Of a stretch of 64,000 bases of DNA, positions 33,071-43,277 are shown piece after piece. Position 1 is the first letter of the stretch, and every line of letters starts with the position of its first letter. Below the pieces are notes generated by a model that was not told the DNA's origin, did no database searches, and worked only from the letters and a program-made list of their open reading frames with translations. The position numbers were made by a program, and so were the translations under genes. Location of the stretch: the NCBI GenBank assembly GCA_051294375.1, contig CM119270.1, positions 5,784,771 through 5,848,770 on the forward strand, read 5' to 3'. The DNA is from Paraspadella gotoi (Eukaryota > Chaetognatha).

Positions 33071-36000
33071 ATGACGCCAATGACACGAAAAATGGCGACG
33101 CCCGTTCGCGGCGCCACGCCCCTGAAAAGCGGCGCCAGAAACGCCGGTTTTCCTGGCGCCGTTTTATTTCTCTTCCTCGCGATGACAGCGACGGCGCCTC
33201 GGGTCACGCTGCAGGTAAGGTCCATGAAAAAAGTATCAAATAATCGAGATTCTGTTAATTGAATTGATTATAGTCAGAATGGTGAAGAGGTAAGGTCGTC
33301 AATGGTCAGCGGGTGAGTTAAAAAAGATTAGTTCTTTCGATCTTTAAACTAAAGAATTTGGTTCAGCGCTGCAGAATTACGTGACAATCTAAACATTTAA
33401 CCTTGAAAAGTAACGCAGATTTTGCTCTGTGTCCTGGGTCGTAATAACTCTGATTTATTCATTTATCATTATACTTAATAGAGATATCAACATAGTATTA
33501 AGCCTAAAAATCAAATTTTGTTAAAATTTCTTTAGGATCAAGAAATTCTCCAGGCTCAACCGAAAATCGATCCAGACCCAAAAGCATCCACAGCTGCGGA
33601 GAGAACCGTCGCCAGAATCAGGCATCTCAAAGAGCTGCAGCATCAAGAGTTGCAGCATCAACTGCGGAATCAACATTTATCGCAGCTACACCCTAAACGC
33701 CAGCTAGATTCGCTGGGAGGAGGCTACCTTGGGGAACAGAAGAGGCAGCTTGACAGTTTAGGTGGTGGCTACTTGGGAGAGCAGAAAAGGCAGTTGGACA
33801 GCCTTGGAGGAGGCTACTTGGGGGAACAGAAACGACAGCTGGATAGCCTCGGTGGAGGATATCTGGGCGAGCAGAAGAGGCAGCTGGATAGTTTAGGAGG
33901 AGGATATTTGGGTCAGCATAAGAGGCAACTGGACAGCCTGGGTGGAGGCTACTTGGGTATGCAAAAGCGTCAACTTGACAGTCTTGGGGGAGGATACTTG
34001 GGCGAGCAAAAGCGTCAGCTTGACAGTTTGGGAGGCGGTTATCTTGGCGAACAGAAGCGTCAATTAGACAGTTTGGGTGGAGGATACCTTGGCGAGCAAA
34101 AACGCCAACTTGATAGTCTGGGAGGGGGCTATCTGGGTGACCACATGCAAAAACGACAGCTGGACAGTCTGGGTGGAGGGTATTTGGGAGAGCAGAAGAG
34201 ACAGCTGGATAGCATGGGTGGAGCATTGCTGGGAGAACAGTCTAAAAGACAGTTGGACAGCTTGGGAGGAGGCTACTTGGGAGAGAGTCAGCATAAACGT
34301 CAAAGGCGCGATTTATCGAGTCGACGAAACAGGCAATTGGATTCTCTGGGAGGCGGAGTCTTGGGGGAGTTGTTGAAGAGGGCGCTCAAAGGTGAGTCGT
34401 AAGTTCTTAATCCATCCATACGAACATATATGTTTGACTGGGTTTAACCAATACAAAAATATTTCATCACAAATATGCTATTTTGCCTTCTGACTTTGAA
34501 CAGCCTATGCAGATAGTACAAGGCCTCCAACCCTCTTAGAAGGTTATAAAATAAAGTATAATAAAATTGAAATTGACAATACTTTTTTTAACTAATTCTT
34601 TCAGATTCAAACAGACCCAAGCGCCAGTTGGACTCCCTCGGAGGTGGCGTCTTAGGCGATGAGATGGAAAAGCGCCAACTGGACTCCTTAGGTAAAAATC
34701 ACAATCATAAAAAAGACACCATGTCAGTTATGATATTTAAATAATGACATTTAGGTGGCGGAGTCCTTGGTGAAGAATACAAACGAGCTGTGAAGCGACA
34801 ACTCGACAGTTTGGGCGGCGGAGTTTTGGGAGAAGAGTACAAGCGGTCGCCTTCATCAGGTACAATCAATTGATGATAGGCTGATGATATTATTATATTG
34901 CTTAATATTGTAAAAACGATATTACTTATGATTTTTGATTCATAAATTAGAGATTTTTATGTATTTTTTATTTTCTTTTAAAAAAAAAATGAATGCGACC
35001 ATCTCTTCGGCTGTAGTTGGTATTCTCTCGACTAAAGATAAGAGAGAAACGATAAATGAGAAACTAGTGATCAGTGAATCTATTAAAATCGAATCAGAGG
35101 AAAGTAAACTCGGTGAAGATGATAAAATCAATGAAAACCGTTCACACGAGGAGTTTTATAGGGAAAACGAATCCAGCGTTTTAGCAAACCTTCCTCAAAG
35201 TTCCGAAAAAGAAAATCGCGAAGCGAAAAAATCGGTTTTTGATCGGGTGGATGAAAAAAAATGGAATGGTGTGCCGATAATGTATACGATTTTCGATCGG
35301 AAACCGTCAAAGAAACTTTCATATTTGGAGCCAAAAAATGAATCATTGGGTACGAAGAACGAGATTAGGAATCATGAAATATCTAATTACGAATTCGGGA
35401 ACGACGATAACAACGGAGATGTCAAGGTTTTAATTTCTAAAATTGGCAAGTCGACGCAATTTCCTGCTGATGGATATAATTTAGTGAAGAATGACACGAC
35501 TAAAGCAAATAGGGATACCTTTGGAATTGAGACAAGCAATCGCAATGACTTTCTCAGCTTACCTCGGAAAGGGAGAGTAGAAAGTAGAAGCTATGATGAT
35601 ACATTAAAAACATTCCTCAGAAGAGCTTATCAGTCTTTAAATGGAGAGCAACACCGGAAGAAAAAAGAAGTTAAAAGAGGTTTCGATGCCATAAGCGCTC
35701 CGTTGGAGACGGATGAAAATATGAACGAGCAGCCAATTTACGATCGCGACAGACGTGGATTGACGAAGCGTAACAAACCTTTTGGATCAAATGATGCGAT
35801 GATGAAATATGAACGACCAAATGAAATTGTTGACGATGATAAAGATATAGACGGTCCCGCTAGCAAAACGACTCCTCAGGGATCAATGGGTCGTCAATTG
35901 ACGAATTCGAAGAAGACCGAGTTTGACAACATCAGTGATCTTGTAGAGAATTTTAATTTTAACGAAAGGTTGGATCACGAACGCAATAGAAACGAGATGA

Positions 36001-36736
36001 GAGGCGAAATGAATTTTGATTTAGATTTAGACGGAAGCCAATTAAGAAAGCTTGATGTCATTTCCCTCAGTCGCAAACTTTTCCCGCCAAAAAATCTTGC
36101 GCGAACCCAAAATGCATCGAGAATTTTATGTTACGCAAACGAGTCTTTTTTCGACTGCGTCACAAGAGCAATGATGAGATTGGCGTCAGATTTGAGGAAA
36201 TCCACTAATCAAATCTTGGCGCCAGAATCTAACTCGTAGAAAAGGCAATACGATTAAGGAAACGAATCTGTTTTGGCGAGAAAAATGAAACGATGCAATC
36301 GTGTTTTCTAGGTTGAGTATAGATGCTATTTTTTTGGGACTTCTTAATAATTTTTAAGGGGATAGAGATAAAGATATTTTAAATATAATTCAGTAACCCA
36401 GGTAACTTTTTACATGAATATTAAACACTCAATAGTTGTATCGGTTGATGTTGTAAATAATATACAATAACCAATAAATATTTTAAACGAGTACCTTGTT
36501 GACCAATTAACTTTTGTTCATTAATTTCTTCAAACTAAAACGAAAACTAACTTAAATGTTTAAAAATGTTACAATGCTAGATCAAATTTACTAAAAAATA
36601 ATTTTAAAACACATTGAGTTTCTCATTTGTCTATTTTAACTCCTCTGCAGGTTCGGTAGATGACGCTTTGAAGCATTTGTTTCACGCTCTGGCTTCGCAC
36701 TACAAAAAATCCGATAAGGAAATTTCTTGGAAATGA
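33071..36736 (+). CDS. Orcokinin-like neuropeptide precursor (copy A2, intact)
   Basis: This is a secreted prohormone in five exons: 33,071-33,214, 33,536-34,391, 34,605-34,691, 34,755-34,859 and 36,651-36,736. Exon 1 encodes a basic N-terminus and a hydrophobic signal segment (AGAVLFLFLAMTATA-like, residues 25-41) and ends in phase 0. The later introns are all phase 1. A short spacer leads to 17 repeats of QLDSLGGG(Y/V)LG, 14 in exon 2 and three in exons 3-4, nearly all bounded by Lys-Arg. Cleavage would give mostly QLDSLGGGYLGEQ. The N-terminal Gln probably becomes pyroglutamate, and no Gly precedes KR, so the peptides are not amidated. One unit reads DSMGGALLG. The C-terminus is GSVDDALKHLF to ISWK. 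LDS(L/I)GGG is the orcokinin B core; pedal peptide is the alternative name. A TATA box drives it. Confidence 0.88.
33704..34370 (+). repeat. 45-bp coding tandem repeat encoding the peptides
   Basis: Fourteen units, mostly 45 bases, encode KRQLDSLGGGYLGEQ-type peptides. The protein is almost invariant, but codons vary freely between units (for example CTG, TTG, TTA, CTC for Leu and AAACGA, AAGAGG, AAGCGT for Lys-Arg). Selection on the peptide therefore explains the uniformity better than recent copying. Confidence 0.9.
34989..36239 (+). CDS. Long coding exon inside intron 4 of the orcokinin-like gene
   Basis: A 417-codon frame from ATG 34,989 to TAG lies between exon 4 and the terminal exon. 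It has no signal peptide. The first AG after a T-rich tract is GGCTGTAG at 35,011-35,016. Splicing there from the phase-1 donor of exon 4 keeps this frame, giving an alternative last exon of about 407 codons. AATAAA follows at 36,473. The protein is hydrophilic and acidic with scattered dibasic sites; one, KEVKRGFDAISAP, could release a peptide starting GFDAI. All three locus copies keep the region. Orcokinin genes in insects use alternative exons to make A and B precursors, so a second precursor isoform is plausible. The GFDAI likeness to orcokinin A is weak. A separate nested gene is the alternative. Confidence 0.6.
   Translation: MNATISSAVVGILSTKDKRETINEKLVISESIKIESEESKLGEDDKINENRSHEEFYRENESSVLANLPQSSEKENREAKKSVFDRVDEKKWNGVPIMYTIFDRKPSKKLSYLEPKNESLGTKNEIRNHEISNYEFGNDDNNGDVKVLISKIGKSTQFPADGYNLVKNDTTKANRDTFGIETSNRNDFLSLPRKGRVESRSYDDTLKTFLRRAYQSLNGEQHRKKKEVKRGFDAISAPLETDENMNEQPIYDRDRRGLTKRNKPFGSNDAMMKYERPNEIVDDDKDIDGPASKTTPQGSMGRQLTNSKKTEFDNISDLVENFNFNERLDHERNRNEMRGEMNFDLDLDGSQLRKLDVISLSRKLFPPKNLARTQNASRILCYANESFFDCVTRAMMRLASDLRKSTNQILAPESNS
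36473..36478 (+). terminator. Poly(A) signal after the intronic long exon
   Basis: AATAAA lies about 235 bases after the TAG and is also present in A1 (24,376-24,381). It would end a transcript that uses the long exon as its last exon. Confidence 0.4.
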
Positions 36737-38974
36737 ATCCTGGACTTGTGTCTAAAGCCTGAAGCCGAAAGGCTAACGGCTGACGTTACCTCGGGGCTTT
36801 CGACTTGTGACTTATCGAGTCTAAACCTATTTGGAAATGATAACGGAAAACACTAAACAAATTCTGACTTGTAAATCCAGCGTAAATTTGTTAAAATAAG
36901 AAGGTAAGGATGTAATGATTTATTTATATTACTGTAATAAATGATTTATTCTCAACAGTTTCTTCTCATTTTAAAAAAATTAGCTGGATTTAAATTCTCA
37001 TCACTGTTTAAAGATAATTTGGTCCCAATAAATTTTTTTTTCATCACAGTTATAACAAAAAACATGATTATAATTTATTTTTATGCAAAAAATTAAGTAA
37101 GAACTTTTTCAATCTCTACTTTAAAGCGGTAAATGCTTGTATTGTATGATTGTACTGTACTGCTTGTAATGTATAATGGACCTATACCGATGCTTTTTGC
37201 GCCAAATTCCATGATTTAATATACTTGAAAAAAACAATGCAGACACGAATGCACCTTCATATAATCCGAATATCGTTTGTCGTACTTTGCCAAATTATAT
37301 TTTTTTTTAAACAAAAATTTGTCTTGTGAAAGAGGTCGTTTTTTGGAAATTAACGTTCAACGCCGTTAATAAGTTTGAATTCTTAATCTGTAACTATAAT
37401 ATTGATATCTTCAATTAATTTGGGTGTATCATTTGATGACACTATGCTGTTGACTTATTCGTTTGCTGGACAATGCTACCTTAAGTACAACTTGTGGCAA
37501 CGTTGATTATTGATCCTACTTTGGCTTCTGAAATAAACCGACCCGTCGCCTAATTGATATTAAATATAATAAATAATTAAAAACTTTTGCCATAGTTAAC
37601 TGTATATAACTTCTAAGTTCTTTTTTTGTGGACTCAATAGCTTCTGCGTTTGAATAACCTTTGATTTTTCTGGAACAACAAAATTGCGAATAATTTTGTT
37701 CACACTTTTTTTGGTTGTATTTTTCAATTGTGAGTGAAAAAAAAGAAACGCCATGACATTTTAATTGTGATAGAAAGCTAAGGTAATTGTAACACCATTC
37801 CTTTTATAGTAGAAAATAATAAAATTTCCGAATGATCAAACGGTAGGACCGAATATTGGCAACGATGCCATCTATCAGATAAGTTTTATCAAAATTGGGG
37901 ACAAAAACATAAGTTAGATTAAAATCCCTCATCTTAAACAAAACAGATATCAAAGCCAAATTAAAAATGTATGTTGAGAAACTGCTTCAGATATAAAAAT
38001 AAATTACAACGCAAACATTCACATATTTTTGAAAGTAAATTTAACAATTGTCTGGGTCAAACACAAGAATTGGGCAAATAATTTTTTTTTCACAAATCCT
38101 CAGAAGAAAGTTATGAAAAATGAAATGAGATGCGTCAAACGAGATTTGCGTAAACAAACAGAGAAATCACCTCAAAATTAAAACAAAATTGAATACTTTG
38201 TGGTTGGAGGTTAGGAAATAAAAAAGGGGAAAGTAACATCAAGCCAAAAATGAACACGCTGTATTAAAAAAAAAGCGTTGTGGTCGGTTAAGGGGAGATC
38301 TTGTATTGTAATAAATAAAAGAATGAAAAATGGAGATCTTGTAATTTTATTAAAAATATTTAATTTCACTTTATTAAAGGAAAGCAAGAATTAATTTTGT
38401 TCATTTTGTTTTTGTATCAAAACAAAACAAGGCAACGTAGCAAATTTTGATTTAAAATTTCTTTTGTTTTAAAAATATTCCGGGGAAAAAAATTGTGATG
38501 ACCAACTGAATGTATCCAGTAAAGACCTTGAGTCAAAAATCCGTTTATAATTAGCAGCAGAACGACGGACAGAATGATTCAAATCCCATACTGAAATACT
38601 CAGTTCTTAAAGATGCACAGTTAGTATTTTTTTACAATAGAATGAGAAGATGAATAAATTTACAATTTGAATTTTTGATGTAAGATTGTGTATCATGATC
38701 ATCCAAAAAAAATTTTAAAAATTAATAAATGGCCAAAAAGGCTTCCAAAATAAAAAAAATGTACTGCTCCTTAGCTAAAATAAATTATTAAAAAACTACC
38801 AGCCAAAAATCATATCTTTCAAAAAGTGTAATAAGCTAAAAACAAAAAAAATAAAACATCTGAACAAGAGGTTATGGTTGACCTTAAGTAAAACAACAGA
38901 TAAAAAAAATAATAATTAAAGGTGATAAAATGCAAAGAAACCTGAAGTCTGATGATCGCGATCGATTTACTAAG
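36737..38974. other. Neuropeptide 3' UTR and AT-rich intergenic DNA, copy A2
   Basis: AATAAA words at 36,936 and 37,027 are good end signals for the main transcript. The GAAA-loop hairpin AGCCGAAAGGCT is kept at about 36,762. No further exon is supported. Confidence 0.5.
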
Positions 38975-39268
38975 ATGGAGGAACCACTACTACCTTGTCA
39001 ATTAAACCAGTACCTAAATTTAAACCGACATAAATACAATGGTAGTCATTTTCGACGTTTTCCGTATTCTTTCAACGGCAGTTGGGATAATGAGGGTGAT
39101 AAAGAAAAGGACATTCGAGATCAGAGTCAAACTATCTACGGTTTTCTTGCTTTTTTCATGTGCGTTGGATTAAATATCATCGAATTACGAAACAATTTTT
39201 TTTTACAATGGTTCTATCGTCGTACACTGGCGATAAAAAAAAAATTATTATTTTTATCTATGATTTGA
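38975..39268 (+). CDS. Small ORF with one membrane segment, unrecognised
   Basis: From the ATG at 38,975 the frame encodes 97 residues starting MEEPLLPCQLNQYLN. A hydrophilic centre is followed by one hydrophobic segment (TIYGFLAFFMCVGLNIIE, about residues 54-71) and a basic end. An upstream in-frame ATG at 38,930 would add 15 residues. It sits between the 3' ends of the neuropeptide and claudin-like genes. Copy A1 and the inverted copy (about 40,763-41,058, minus) carry indels. One substitution seen is synonymous, which mildly supports coding. It could be a small single-pass protein or chance. Confidence 0.35.
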   Translation: MEEPLLPCQLNQYLNLNRHKYNGSHFRRFPYSFNGSWDNEGDKEKDIRDQSQTIYGFLAFFMCVGLNIIELRNNFFLQWFYRRTLAIKKKLLFLSMI

Positions 39269-39356
39269 CGTAATATCAAATAATGGTTGAAACCTATTTC
39301 TTCATTTACCAAAAGTTGGAGCCCGAGGTTCGAGCGCTCTCTTTAAACTAAGGCAA

Positions 39357-39817
39357 TTATTTTTTTTTTATTCTCTTTGAAATCCAATCATCGTCATTTT
39401 TTCTAATTTTTTTTTTCGTTAAGGACGGAAACGTCTTTTGATAGAAGGCGCTCGTTCTGGTTGTGATCGTGTTTTCGCTAAAAACGCGTATTTCTCCCGC
39501 CCTTTTGTTCGAGCTGCCGATTTTGGTCGAGAGAGACAGTTTGGCGATCGGAGAAAGATCTGTGAGGATAACAAAAGAACAATCAGCAATTGAAATAAAC
39601 AACTCATTCTCTGTCGTTATGCCAGGGAAAGATGTACTCTGAAAATACTAAGCAACGATTGAAAGTTAAATTCGGTTAATATAAGTTAAAACATTTTCAT
39701 TACTTGTATTGCTAGTGATAATGGGGAAATTATTTTACCTCTTTCATCGAATTTGAGGCAATATCTTTTATCCTTCCTCTTCGTCAGGCATCTTCTCTCG
39801 CAGCTCAAGCTCCTCTC
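39357..39817 (-). CDS. Claudin-like gene, alternative last exons 5a and 5b, copy A2
   Basis: Exon 5a (39,817-39,768) follows acceptor TTTACAG and reads GEELELREKMPDEEEG then TAA. Exon 5b (39,559-39,357) follows a stronger tract and acceptor TTTTGTTATCCTCACAG. It reads DLSPIAKLSLSTKIGSS and continues for about 65 residues, rich in Lys, Ser and Thr, to a stop. Both accept the phase-1 donor of exon 4, so they would give a short acidic or a longer basic cytoplasmic tail. Exon 4 itself is not present in this orientation here. Confidence 0.55.
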
Positions 39818-39898
39818 CTGTAAATTTGATGTAAGCTTTGAAATATATATATATATTTAATTATCAATTTATATGTACAAGTTTGCTTCAAAACCACA

Positions 39899-40006
39899 GA
39901 GCATCTCACCCTGGGTTTGGGCCTACGGTCTCGCTTGGGGTCTCGCGGTGCTGTTCTCCGCCGGAGGCGCTCATGCTCATCTTGGATAAAGGTCAGAGAG
40001 AGAGAG

Positions 40007-40062
<56 letters not shown>

Positions 40063-40639
40063 AATAATCCAAATGTTCCTTTTGGCATCGTAAACTTTTA
40101 TTATTATTTTCTCTTCCTCCTTTAATACTTATCAAAGAGAAACTTGTGGTTTTGAAGCAAACTTGTACATATAAATTGAATAATTAAATATATATATATA
40201 TTTCAAAGCTTACATCAATTTAACAGGAGAGAGCTTGAGCTGCGAGAGAAGATGCCTGACGAAGAGGAAGGATAAAAGAATTGCTCAAATTCGATGAAGA
40301 GGTAAAATAATTTCCCATTATCACTAGCAATACAAGTAATGAAAATGTTTAACTTATATTAACCGAATTTAACTTTCAATCGTTGCTTAGTATTTTCAGA
40401 GTACATCTTTCCCTGGCATAACGACAGAGAATGAGTTGTTTTATTTCAATTGCTGATTGTTCTTTTGTTATCCTCACAGATCTTTCTCGATCGCCACTCT
40501 CTCTCTCGACAAAATCGCAGCTCCGAACAAAAGGGCGGGAGAAATACGCGTTTTTAGCGAAAACACGATCACAACCAGAACGAGCGCCTTCTATCAAAAG
40601 ACGTTTCCGTCCTTAACGAAAAAAAAAATTAGAAAATGA
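39899..40639 (+). CDS. Claudin-like gene, second half of exon 4 plus exons 5a/5b (inverted block)
   Basis: 39,899-39,991 reads EHLTLG, then TM4 (YGLAWGLAVLFSAGALMLIL) and DK in phase 1 at donor GTCAGAGAG; one or two extra bases break the frame. Exon 5a (40,227-40,275) and exon 5b (from 40,480 to about 40,639) follow with their acceptors. The first half of the same exon lies at 45,684-45,745 on the other strand. Together they make a complete exon 4. Confidence 0.65.
39994..40060. repeat. (GA)n tract in the palindrome loop
   Basis: It starts immediately after the exon 4 donor, and it lies within the 246-bp spacer of the large inverted repeat. Confidence 0.9.
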
Positions 40640-40762
40640 CGATGATTGGATTTCAAAGAGAATAAAAAAAATAATTGCCTTAGTTTTAAAGAGAGCGCTC
40701 GAACTCGGGCTCCAACTTTTGGTAAATGAAGAAATAGTTTCAACCATTATTTGATATTACGT

Positions 40763-41058
40763 CCAAATCATAGATAAAAATAATAATTTTTTTTTTATCG
40801 CCAGTGTACGACGATAGAACCATTGTAAAAAAAAAATTGTTTCGTAATTCGATGATATTTAATCCAACGCACATGAAAAAAGCAAGAAAACCGTAGATTA
40901 GTTTGACTCTGATCTCGAATGTCCTTTTCTTTATCACCCTCATTATCCCAACTGCCGTTGAAAGAATACGGAAAACGTCAAAAATGACTACATTGTATTT
41001 ATGTCGGTTTTAAATTTAGGTACTGGTTTAATTGACAAGGTAGTAGTGGTTCCTCCAT
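40763..41058 (-). pseudogene. Small one-TM ORF, copy A3 (frameshifted)
   Basis: Inverted counterpart of 38,975-39,268. The membrane segment IYGFLAFFMCVGLNIIELRN is intact, but indels break the frame on both sides. Confidence 0.3.
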
Positions 41059-43277
41059 CTTAGTAAATCGATCGCGATCATCAGACTTCAAGGTTTCTTT
41101 GCATTTTATCACCTTTAATTATTATTTTTTTATCTGTTGTTTTACTTAAGGTCAACCATAACCTCTTGTTCAGATGCTTTATTTTTTTTGTTTTTAGCTT
41201 ATTACACTTTTGAAAGATATGATTTTGGCTGGTTGTTTTTTAATAATTTATTTTAGCTAAGGAGCAGTACATTTTTTTTATTTTGGAAGCCTTTTCGGCC
41301 ATTTATTAATTTTAAAATTTTTTTTGGATGATCATGATACACAAATCTTACATCAAAAATTCAAATTGTAAATTTATTCATCTTCTCATTCTAATTGTAA
41401 AAAAATACTAACTGTGCATCTTTAAGAACTGAGTATTTCAGTATGGGATTTGAATCATTCTGTCCGTCGTTCTGCTGCTAATTATAAAACGGATTTTTGA
41501 CTCAAGGTCTTTACTGGATACATTCAGTTGGTCATCACAATTTTTTTCCCCGGAATATTTTTAAACAAAAGAAATTTTAAATCAAAATTTGCTACGTTCC
41601 TTTTTTGTTTTGATACAAAAACAAATGAACAAAATTAATTCTTGCTTTCCTTTAATAACGTGAAATTAAATATTTTTAATAAAATTCAAGATCTCCATTT
41701 TTCATTCTTTTATTTATTACAATACAAGATCTCCCTTAACCGACCACAACGCTTTTTTTTTAATACAGCGTGTTCATTTTTGGCTTGATGTTACTTTCCC
41801 TTTTTTATTTCCTAACCTCCAACCACAAAGTATTCAATTTTGTTTTAAATTTTGAGGTGATTTCTCTGTTTGTTTACGCAAATCTCGTTTGACGCATCTC
41901 ATTTCATTTTTCATAACTTTCTTCTGAGGATTTGGTGAAAAAAAAATTATTTGCCCAATTCTTGTGTTTGACCCAGACAAATTGTTAAATTTACTTTCAA
42001 AATATGTGAATGTTTGCGTTGTAATTTATTTTTATATCTGAAGCAGTTTCTCACATACATTTTTAAATTTGCTTTGATATCTTGTTTTGTTTAAGATGAG
42101 GGATTTTAATCTAACTTATGTTTTTGTCCCCAATTTTGATAAAACTTATCTGATGGATGGCATCGTTGCCAATATTCGGTCCCACCGTTTGATCATTCGG
42201 AAATTTTATTATTTTCTACTATAAAAGGAATGGTGTTACAATTACCTTAGCTTTCTATCACAATTAAAATGTCATGGCGTTTCTTTTTTTTCACTCACAA
42301 TTGAAAAAATACAACCAAAAAAAGTGTGAACAAAATTATTCGCAATTTTGTTGTTCCAGAAAAATCAAAGGTTATTCAAACGCAGAAGCTATTGAGTCCA
42401 TAAAAAAAGAACTTAGAAGTTATATACAGTTAACTATGGCAAAAGTTTAAATTTATATATTTAATATCAATTAGGCGACGGGTCGGTTTTATTCAGAAGC
42501 CAAAGTAGGATCAATAATCAACGTTGCCACAAGTTGTACTTAAGGTAGCATTGCCCAACGAATAAGTCAACAGCATAGTGTATCAAAATATACACCAAAT
42601 TAATTGAAGATATCAATATTATAGTTACAGATTAAGAATTCAAACTTATTAAAGGCGTTGAACGTTAATTTCAAAAAACGAACCTCTTTCACAAGACAAA
42701 TTTTTGTTTAAAAAAAAATAATAATTTGGCAAAGTACGACAAACGATATTCGGATTATATGAAGGTGCATTCGTGTCTGCATTGTTTTTTTCAAGTATAT
42801 TAAATCATGGAATTTGGCGCAAAAGCATCGGTATAGGTCCATTATACATTACAAGCAGTACAGTACAATCATACATACAAGCATTTAACCGCTTTAAGTA
42901 GAGATTGAAAAAGTTCTTACTTAATTTTTTGCATAAAAATAAATTATAATCATGTTTTTTGTTATAACTGTGATGAAAAAAAAATTTATTGGGACAAAAT
43001 TATCTTTAAACAGTGATGAGAATTAAATCCAGCTAATTTTTTTTAAAATGAGAAGAAACTGTTGAGAATAAATCATTTATTACAGTAATATAAATAAATC
43101 ATTACATCCTTACCTCTTATTTTAACAAATTTACGCTGGATTTACAAGTCAGAATTTGTTCAGTGTTTTCGTTATCATTTCCAAATAGGTTTAGACTCGA
43201 TAAGTCACAAGTCGAAAGCCCCGAGGTAACGTCAGCCGTTAGCCTTTCGGCTTCAGGCTTTAGACACAATCCAGGAT
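41059..43277. other. AT-rich intergenic DNA, copy A3
   Basis: Reverse complement of 36,737-38,974. Nothing further seen. Confidence 0.6.

Noticed and set aside
33240-33320. Possible mini-exon in neuropeptide intron 1 (acceptor TTATAG, donor GTGAGT)
   Set aside because: In the required phase it reads a stop within four codons.
41600-41800. Extra genes in the inverted copy
   Set aside because: All frames there are reverse complements of copy A2 intergenic DNA.
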